This document shows, in pieces, positions 14,074 to 19,879 of a stretch of DNA of 19,879 nucleotides; position 1 is the first letter of the stretch, and each line of letters opens with the position of its first letter. Origin of the DNA: CAMBDR01 sp046597185 (GTDB lineage: Bacteria > Pseudomonadota > Gammaproteobacteria > Burkholderiales > Burkholderiaceae_D). A program made the position numbers and the translations under genes. Below the pieces are notes generated by a model that did not search any database, had not been told where the DNA came from, and was given only the letters and a program-made list of their open reading frames with translations. The stretch is from the NCBI GenBank assembly GCA_046597185.1, contig JBKJLF010000056.1, forward strand, positions 1 to 19,879, written 5' to 3'.

Positions 14074-14711
14074 CCTTGCATACCAAGCCAGCGTGGTGCC
14101 AAATCTTGTGGCAGCGCGAATAAATCCAGTACTCGTCCAAGGGTATGGTCTATCATCTGCTCAATATTTTGGGGATGTTGATAAAACGCAGGTAAAGGGG
14201 GGTAAATAATCCCACCCATCTCGGTTACCGCCGTCATATTGCGCAAATGGGCCAAATTAAATGGTGCTTCCCGCACCATCAATACCAAACGCCGCCGCTC
14301 CTTCAATACCACATCTGCAGCCCGGGTAATTAAATTATCGGATAAACCATGTGCGATGGCGGCCAAGGTTTTCATCGAGCACGGTGCCACGATCATGCCC
14401 TCGGATTGAAACGAACCACTGGCCAAACTGGCCCCAACATCATTGACCGAATAGGTGCGATCGGCCAAGGCTTCCACCTCGCGCCGCTTCATGCCCAATT
14501 CTTGATGTAAGCTCAGGCAACCTGCTTCGGAAATCAACAGGTGGGTTTCAGCCAATTGGGAAGCGCGCAAAAATTGCAGCAAACGCACGCCATACACCGC
14601 GCCTGTGGCACCGGTGATGGCGATAATCAAGCGCCGCGCTGGCAGCTTGCGTGCATTGTGCTCATTGGGCGGTTCTGATGCATCACCCGCCTGCTGGTTT
14701 GGCTCAAGCAC
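14061..14711 (-). CDS. ubiX: UbiX flavin prenyltransferase
   Basis: 216 residues. UbiX joins dimethylallyl phosphate to FMN to make prenylated FMN, the cofactor of the UbiD decarboxylase in ubiquinone synthesis. Visible family signatures: RLIIAITGATGAVYG with GATG at 34-37 for FMN phosphate, GMIVAPCSMKTLAAIAHG at 105-122, DNLITRAADVVLKERRRLVLMVRE (125-148) carrying the catalytic Lys/Glu/Arg residues, and PAFY at 174-177. The start is a GTG at 14711, 8 bp inside the end of grxD, with AAGG upstream; no in-frame ATG exists before the core. This gives about 26 extra N-terminal residues over typical UbiX. Partner UbiD is not in this window. Confidence 0.93.
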   Translation of the reverse strand: MLEPNQQAGDASEPPNEHNARKLPARRLIIAITGATGAVYGVRLLQFLRASQLAETHLLISEAGCLSLHQELGMKRREVEALADRTYSVNDVGASLASGSFQSEGMIVAPCSMKTLAAIAHGLSDNLITRAADVVLKERRRLVLMVREAPFNLAHLRNMTAVTEMGGIIYPPLPAFYQHPQNIEQMIDHTLGRVLDLFALPQDLAPRWLGMQGKSN

Positions 14712-15015
14712 CCAGCATGACCTTCAATTCGCCCGATTCATACATTTCGGACATGATGTCTGAACCACCAACGAATTCGCCATTGATGTATAGTTGCGGC
14801 ACGGTTGGCCAATTGGAATAGTCTTTAATGCCCTGGCGCACATCGGGGCTATCCAATACATTCACGGTGGCCATGTTTTCCACACCGCAAGCCTTCAAAA
14901 TTTGCACGGCACGGCCAGAAAAGCCGCATTGTGGAAATTGGGCCGACCCTTTCATGAATAACACCACTTTGTTCTGGGTTACCGTATCTTTAATCCACGC
15001 TTGTACGTCGCTCAT
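14704..15015 (-). CDS. grxD: Monothiol glutaredoxin (Grx4/GrxD family)
   Basis: 103 residues. Monothiol CGFS glutaredoxins bind a glutathione-coordinated 2Fe-2S cluster and act in iron-sulfur trafficking. The CGFS motif is at residues 30-33, K22 in FMKG and WPTVPQLYINGEFVGGSD are the glutathione-binding parts. The ATG at 15015 is preferred to a GTG two codons upstream because GAGGTG lies 5 bases before it. It overlaps ubiX by 8 bp, so the two genes are translated together; this pairing is common in betaproteobacteria. Upstream is 109 bp to the tex stop, with an AT-rich inverted repeat. Confidence 0.95.
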   Translation of the reverse strand: MSDVQAWIKDTVTQNKVVLFMKGSAQFPQCGFSGRAVQILKACGVENMATVNVLDSPDVRQGIKDYSNWPTVPQLYINGEFVGGSDIMSEMYESGELKVMLGA

Positions 15016-15063
15016 AATCACCTCAAAAGAAAAACAAAAAAATCAATCCACAGCTTCAACCCT

Positions 15064-15082
15064 GCATTTTATAAGAAAATGC
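15064..15082. repeat. AT-rich inverted repeat upstream of grxD
   Basis: GCATTTT and AAAATGC form a 7-bp stem with a 5-base loop, about 50 bp before the grxD ATG. On the minus strand it contains TATAAA, a possible -10 element, but no matching -35 box was found. It may instead be the 3' end of the tex message. Confidence 0.35.
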
Positions 15083-15124
15083 CGCTCTTGGTTGGAAAGG
15101 CCTTCCGTTTTGGCCGGGTTTTGC

Positions 15125-17497
15125 CTAGCTTTTGAGTTTGGCAAATGCCGCCGCCATGGCATTTCCCGTATTGGCGGGTGGCGGTGGCATATGGCTTGTA
15201 CCGGGTTTGCGTCCTGCCGGGCGCTGATTGCCCGCGCCTGCCCCTGCCCCGGCATTGCCTGATTGGCTTGGTGCGCTATCGCTCAAACGCATGGTGAGTG
15301 CAATCCGTTTGCGCTTTTCATCCACTTCCAACACTTTCACGCGCACCACCTGGCCCGCTTTCACCACGCTGTGCGGATCTTTGACAAAGGTATTGGAGAG
15401 CGCCGAAATATGCACCAGTCCATCCTGATGCACACCGATATCGACAAACGCGCCAAACGCCGCCACATTGGTGACCACCCCTTCGAGTATCATGTCCGGG
15501 CGCAAATCACGAATCTGTTCAACCCCTTCCTTGAAGGTAGCGGTGGTAAATTCAGGACGCGGATCACGCCCCGGCTTGTCGAGTTCTTTCAAAATATCGG
15601 TAATGGTGGGTACGCCAAATTTTTCATCGGCATAACGCGCCGGATTCAGCGTTTTCAGCAAGCTGCTTTGCCCAATCAGGGAGCGCAACTGGATTCCTTG
15701 CTGCTTACCCTGCAAATCGGCCACAATTTTTTCCACCAGGGGATAGGATTCCGGATGCACCGCCGATGCATCCAGCGGATTCTCGCCATTCATCACGCGT
15801 AAAAACCCGGCCGCCTGCTCAAAAGTTTTGTCGCCCAGGCGCGGCACCGCCTTGAGCGCCTGGCGCGAAGCAAACGCGCCTTTTTGATTGCGGAAGTTCA
15901 CAATACTGGCCGCGACACTGGCCGACAAGCCCGAAACCCGCGCCAATAATGCGCTCGATGCGGTATTCACATCGACACCGACCGCATTGACGCAATCTTC
16001 CACCACCGCATCCAGGCTGCGCGCCAACTGGGTTTGCCCCACATCATGCTGATATTGCCCAACGCCAATTGATTTTGGATCAATTTTGACCAATTCTGCC
16101 AGCGGATCTTGCAAACGCCGTGCAATCGAGACCGCACCGCGCAAGGTGACATCCAGCTCCGGCAATTCACGCGAAGCGAATTCCGAGGCCGAATACACCG
16201 ACGCGCCCGCTTCCGACACCACGATCTTGGTCAGCTTCAATTCAGGCCGCGCCTTGATCAAGTCTTGTGCCAATTTATCGGTCTCGCGTGAGGCCGTGCC
16301 ATTGCCAATCGAAATCAAAGAGACTTGATGTTTGGCCGCCAATTGTGCCAACAGGTGCAAAGAGCCATCCCAATCATTGCGCGGCACATGCGGATAAATG
16401 GTGGCGGTATCCACCACTTTGCCAGTCGCATCCACCACCGCCACTTTACAGCCGGTACGCAAACCGGGGTCCAGCCCCATGGTGGCACGCGGGCCAGCCG
16501 GGGCGGCCAGCAGCAGCGCTTTCAGGTTGCGTGCAAACACATTAATCGCTTCTTGCTCACTGCGCTCACGCAAAGCGCCCATCAATTCGGTTTCCAGATG
16601 CATAAAACTCTTGACGCGCCAAGTCCAGCGCACGGTATCAAATAACCATTTGTCGCCGGGGCGGCCAATATTTTTGATACCGAAATGCGTGGCGATGCGG
16701 CTTTCGCACAAATTCGGTGGCGCATCCCATTTTGGTTTTTCCGGTTCACTATCCAACCGCAGCGTGACATTTAACATTTCTTCGCGGCGGCCACGGAACA
16801 AAGCCAGTGCGCGATGCGATGGAATGGCGTTGATGCCTTCCGAATAATCAAAATAATCGGCAAACTTTTCACCCGCATCTTGCTTGCCTTCCACCACTTT
16901 CGATTCCACTATGCCATGTTCGAGCAAAAATTCGCGCAGGGCTTGCAGCAAAGTGGCATCTTCGGCAAAGCGCTCCATCAAAATCTGGCGTGCGCCATCG
17001 AGTGCGGCTTTGGCGTCGAGTACGCCCGGATTCTCGCCCGCGCTGGTAGTAAAAGCAGGTTTCAGGTATTTTTCCGCTTCTTGCTCGGGGTTTAACATCG
17101 GGTCGGCCAGCAAGGCATCCGCCAAGGGGCATAAACCCGCCTCCAGCGCGATTTGCGCCTTGGTGCGGCGTTTGATCTTATACGGCAAATACAAGTCTTC
17201 CAGCCGGGTTTTATCCTCAGCCAAGAGAATCGCCGTTTGCAACTCGGGCGTCATTTTGTTTTGTTCCTGGATCGAGGCCAAAATCGCGGCGCGGCGTTCT
17301 TCCAGTTCACGCAGATAACGCAAGCGCTCTTCGAGCAAGCGCAACTGGGTATCATCCAGTCCGCCAGTTGCTTCTTTACGATAACGGGAAATAAAGGGCA
17401 CGGTCGCGCCTTCGTCTAACAAAGCAATCGCCGCCGCAACCTGTGCACTGGTTGCGACTAATTCGCGCGCCAAGCGTTGTTCAATGGAATCAAGCAT
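15125..17497 (-). CDS. tex: Tex-family S1 RNA-binding transcription accessory protein
   Basis: 790 residues, the usual Tex length. Tex binds nucleic acids and transcription complexes; it was first described as a regulator of toxin expression in Bordetella. Domains in order: N-terminal helical region with ATVPFISRYRKEATGGLDDTQLRLL (31-55), a YqgF/RNase-H-like fold from about 338 (MGLDPGLRTGCKVAVVDATG), helix-hairpin-helix repeats at about 500-570 (VDVNTASSALLARVSGLSAS; KAVPRLGDKTFEQAAGFLR), and an S1 domain at 668-738 (GVVTNVAAFGAFVDIGVHQDGLVHIS). The C-terminal tail is Gly/Ala/Pro-rich and ends NAMAAAFAKLKS. The start matches family N-termini although the ribosome site is weak. Monocistronic or leading grxD-ubiX. 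Confidence 0.95.
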   Translation of the reverse strand: MLDSIEQRLARELVATSAQVAAAIALLDEGATVPFISRYRKEATGGLDDTQLRLLEERLRYLRELEERRAAILASIQEQNKMTPELQTAILLAEDKTRLEDLYLPYKIKRRTKAQIALEAGLCPLADALLADPMLNPEQEAEKYLKPAFTTSAGENPGVLDAKAALDGARQILMERFAEDATLLQALREFLLEHGIVESKVVEGKQDAGEKFADYFDYSEGINAIPSHRALALFRGRREEMLNVTLRLDSEPEKPKWDAPPNLCESRIATHFGIKNIGRPGDKWLFDTVRWTWRVKSFMHLETELMGALRERSEQEAINVFARNLKALLLAAPAGPRATMGLDPGLRTGCKVAVVDATGKVVDTATIYPHVPRNDWDGSLHLLAQLAAKHQVSLISIGNGTASRETDKLAQDLIKARPELKLTKIVVSEAGASVYSASEFASRELPELDVTLRGAVSIARRLQDPLAELVKIDPKSIGVGQYQHDVGQTQLARSLDAVVEDCVNAVGVDVNTASSALLARVSGLSASVAASIVNFRNQKGAFASRQALKAVPRLGDKTFEQAAGFLRVMNGENPLDASAVHPESYPLVEKIVADLQGKQQGIQLRSLIGQSSLLKTLNPARYADEKFGVPTITDILKELDKPGRDPRPEFTTATFKEGVEQIRDLRPDMILEGVVTNVAAFGAFVDIGVHQDGLVHISALSNTFVKDPHSVVKAGQVVRVKVLEVDEKRKRIALTMRLSDSAPSQSGNAGAGAGAGNQRPAGRKPGTSHMPPPPANTGNAMAAAFAKLKS

Positions 17498-17865
17498 AAA
17501 TTCAACCAGAAAATAAATTCAAGGCACGCATGATACGCAATTCCCCCGCCATCATCAGCACTTTGGCCAAAGAAAGTCGAAATATTCCTGAAATTTGCAG
17601 AAATTATGATTTTTAAGATAATTTTTATTAATTATTTATAGCAATTATATTCTCATTCACAAGTAAACGAAATTCGACTGTTGTTAGCTGACCCACCCCG
17701 AATTAGCGCCATTTGTCCGTCTGGTGCAGGCAACGCGGCAAACGCACAACAATATTACACACCCTGTAATGGAAAAATTCAAAAAATCCAAGCACAGTTG
17801 TCGCGGATCGCGGATAATATCGCCCGTTGCAATTTTTTTGTTAGCCAGATCAACCAAGTTAAACT
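17498..17865. other. Divergent intergenic region between tex and the SNF2 helicase gene
   Basis: 368 bp without a convincing gene. An AT-rich core (about 17590-17660) probably holds tex promoter elements on the minus strand (TATAAA-like boxes), but no full -35/-10 pair stands out. CTTTGGCCAAAG (17561-17572) is a perfect 12-bp palindrome 64 bp before the tex ATG. A 66-codon frame at 17681-17881 has no ribosome site and overlaps the helicase start, so it was not called. Confidence 0.5.
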
Positions 17866-19879
17866 ATGCAATTCAAACTAAACGATGTAATCGACAATTT
17901 TGACGACCACACCTTCGGGCGAGGCGTGGAAATGGCCCGTAAAGGCAGTGTACGGAAAATCAAATGCAGCAATGCATTGATCAAGGGAGTTGTACATGGC
18001 AGCGGCAATCGGGTGTACGAGCAAGATATCGCTTTGCGAGTCGGGCCGGAACGGGTGGATATCAAAGGTGATTGCACCTGTATCGGCGGTCATAACTGTA
18101 AACATGTGGTGGCGGTATTGTTAACTCATCTGCGACAGCAAGAAAAACTGGCCAAGCCAGCAACGCCGGCCCCCGCCCCGAATACCATCTCCAATGCCCT
18201 GGCGGTATGGTTGCAGCGGCTTAACGCCGCCAGCCACCCCAAGCCTGCGCCGGCACCCGAGTTGCGTGACCCGAACCTGGCCGCCAATGGCTTGATCTAC
18301 GTATTGGCCCCCGACTCCAGCGGCAAGCATGTTGCCTTAAGCCTGTGCAAGGCGCGCCTCAAGCCCAACGGCGATGTGATGGGTGCCATTGCTGTCACCG
18401 AAGTGTTCTCGCTACTCTCCAGCGGCAACGGCCTCTCGGATGTGGATGAAGATTTGGTGCGCTTCTTTATCGCCATGCGTAGCGGTGTCGATTCCCATGC
18501 GGGCATCGCGACCGAACCCAAGGGCCGGGTCGGGGCCTCGATTTTAGGCTTATTGTTGGCGCACAAAAAACTACTGTGGGCCAATTCCTGGAACGACCTT
18601 GGCAACGGCATGGTGTACCCGATGAAAGCCGCGCCCAAGCGCAATGCTACCCTGGCCTGGCGTGAGGAAGAAGAAGTGATGCGCCTGACCTGGCAGATGC
18701 AAATCGAGGCCGATGGCCAACGCGCACCGAGCAGCCACGAGCCGGATTATATTTTACCGACCGATCCGCCCTGGTTTATCGATAATTTGTCGTGCGGCGA
18801 ACTGTATTTGGCGCAAGACAGCAGCTTATCCTGGCATGAATTGCAAGCCTTGGTCGCGCAAGCGCCGCCGTTGGCAATGAAAGATAAAACCAAGCTCTCG
18901 CAACGCTTGCTGGCCTACAATTTACAACGCATTGTGCCGTTGCCGGAACAAGTGCAGCAAACCTTACGTACCGATATCAAGCCGCAGCCAATTTTACAAC
19001 TGGGCAGCCTGTCGCACGCGGCGCAAGTTGGCATGGTCAAAACCAGCCACCGCTGGTACGACTTTGCCACCGTCAGCTTTAATTATGATGGCGAAACCGT
19101 CAGCATGGACCCGAATCAGCAAGTGGTGCGCCAACGCGGCAGCAGCATGGAAGTGATACAGCGCGACGAAGCCATGGAAACCGCCGCTTATCGCAATTTG
19201 GTAGGTTTGGGCTTTGTGCCGCCCAAAGACAGCAGCTCGCCGCTACGCAAAGTGGTGGGTGCCTTGCAAATGCGCTCGCAGGCCGATTGGCTGCGTTTTG
19301 CGCAAGACGGCCCGGAACGCCTGCGCGAACTGGGCTGGCGCATCGACAAAACCCGCGACTACCGCTACGACGTGGTGCAAATCGAAGATTGGTATGCCAA
19401 TGTGGTGCAACCCACCGGGCAAAATGGCAATGCCTGGTTTGATTTGGAACTGGGCATTGTGATCAATCAAACCCATATCCCACTGTTGCCGGTGTTGGTG
19501 CAAATGATACGCAATGCGCCCAATGAATTTAATCTCAAGGCCATCGGTAGCCACGAGGATGAAGATCAAATGCTGGCCACGCTACCCAATGGTTTGCGGG
19601 TGGGCTTGCCTTGGGGCCGCATCAAACCGATTTTATCGGCGCTGGGTGAATTGTACTTCACCGATAAACTGGGCCCCTCGATCCGCCTGCCAGCACTGGA
19701 TGTCGGGCGTTTGGCCGAGCTGGATGCCGAAGCCAATTTGCGTTGGCTGGGCGGTGCCGAGCAACTGGCCATGGGGCGCAAGCTGCGCACCTTTGGCGGG
19801 GTACAAACCATCGCCATTCCGGCGGGTTTGCATGCCAAACTGCGTGACTACCAGGTTGAAGGCGTCTCGTGGATGCAGT
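17866..19879 (+). CDS. SWIM zinc-finger SNF2-family helicase (partial, N-terminal 671 residues)
   Basis: The frame is open from the ATG at 17866 to the right edge. A SWIM zinc finger appears at C70-T-C72, C78-K-H80, in the usual N-terminal place for bacterial SNF2 helicases of the HepA/RapA-like group. After a Pro/Ala-rich linker (about 95-130) comes a long middle region, then LHAKLRDYQVEGVSWMQ at 656-671, the start of the SNF2 ATPase core with the LRDYQ (Q-motif-like) entry. Walker A and DEAH boxes lie beyond the window. The family moves on double-stranded DNA, but the role of this bacterial type is not established. No good ribosome site precedes the ATG (AAGTTAAACT); start chosen because the conserved N-terminus begins here. 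Confidence 0.85.
   Translation, partial: MQFKLNDVIDNFDDHTFGRGVEMARKGSVRKIKCSNALIKGVVHGSGNRVYEQDIALRVGPERVDIKGDCTCIGGHNCKHVVAVLLTHLRQQEKLAKPATPAPAPNTISNALAVWLQRLNAASHPKPAPAPELRDPNLAANGLIYVLAPDSSGKHVALSLCKARLKPNGDVMGAIAVTEVFSLLSSGNGLSDVDEDLVRFFIAMRSGVDSHAGIATEPKGRVGASILGLLLAHKKLLWANSWNDLGNGMVYPMKAAPKRNATLAWREEEEVMRLTWQMQIEADGQRAPSSHEPDYILPTDPPWFIDNLSCGELYLAQDSSLSWHELQALVAQAPPLAMKDKTKLSQRLLAYNLQRIVPLPEQVQQTLRTDIKPQPILQLGSLSHAAQVGMVKTSHRWYDFATVSFNYDGETVSMDPNQQVVRQRGSSMEVIQRDEAMETAAYRNLVGLGFVPPKDSSSPLRKVVGALQMRSQADWLRFAQDGPERLRELGWRIDKTRDYRYDVVQIEDWYANVVQPTGQNGNAWFDLELGIVINQTHIPLLPVLVQMIRNAPNEFNLKAIGSHEDEDQMLATLPNGLRVGLPWGRIKPILSALGELYFTDKLGPSIRLPALDVGRLAELDAEANLRWLGGAEQLAMGRKLRTFGGVQTIAIPAGLHAKLRDYQVEGVSWMQ

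Noticed and set aside
14828..15262. 144-codon plus-strand frame over grxD and the tex 3' end
   Set aside because: It spans two well-supported genes on the other strand and has no protein-like features.
17681..17881. 66-codon frame upstream of the SNF2 gene
   Set aside because: No ribosome site, overlaps the helicase start, and no recognisable composition.

Overview
The window is ordinary chromosomal DNA of a betaproteobacterium, most likely Burkholderiales and perhaps an Oxalobacteraceae relative. Evidence: a PhaM-type polyhydroxybutyrate granule protein, a long fused cytochrome b, the gene order degS-like / petABC / sspAB, the ubiE / Tim44-like / ubiJ / ubiB order, tandem DUF3108 proteins and grxD-ubiX next to tex. 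Base composition is moderate (about half G+C by eye). No phage, transposon, CRISPR array or clear genomic island is visible. The family-level placement rests on gene content, not on a search.

Left part (1-5609, all minus strand). Two tandem DUF3108 envelope proteins lead into ubiE, a Tim44-like membrane protein carrying a 12-residue repeat, ubiJ and ubiB (cut by the left edge). The last four genes are tightly packed (9-bp and 12-bp gaps, then a 4-bp ATGA overlap) and look like one operon for aerobic ubiquinone synthesis. A divergent 130-bp region separates this block from phaM on the plus strand.

Middle (5740-9203). phaM is followed by an unrecognised 115-residue gene that runs 36 bp into the end of a convergent DUF2461 gene. 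DUF2461 lies directly downstream of a membrane-anchored DegS-like protease. The 312-bp region between degS and petA holds the best promoter in the window and a 13-bp tandem duplication.

Right-middle (9204-13470, plus strand). petA, petB and petC encode the complete cytochrome bc1 complex. An intrinsic terminator or attenuator separates them from sspA-sspB (RNA-polymerase-associated protein and ClpXP adaptor). A tRNA-Thr(UGU) with several irregular positions and a strong terminator follow.

Right part (13471-19879). A largely empty 321-bp stretch precedes a 61-residue small ORF, a three-copy 12-bp repeat, and the minus-strand genes ubiX, grxD and tex. On the plus strand lies the first 671 residues of a SWIM-zinc-finger SNF2 helicase, cut by the right edge just as its helicase core starts.

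The theme is quinone and respiratory electron transfer: four ubiquinone genes (ubiX, ubiE, ubiJ, ubiB) sit within 15 kb of the bc1 complex that oxidises ubiquinol. I see no clearly new multi-gene system. The best leads are the Tim44-like repeat protein inside the ubi operon, the PTWY Qo motif in cytochrome b, the unusual tRNA-Thr, and two small uncharacterised genes.
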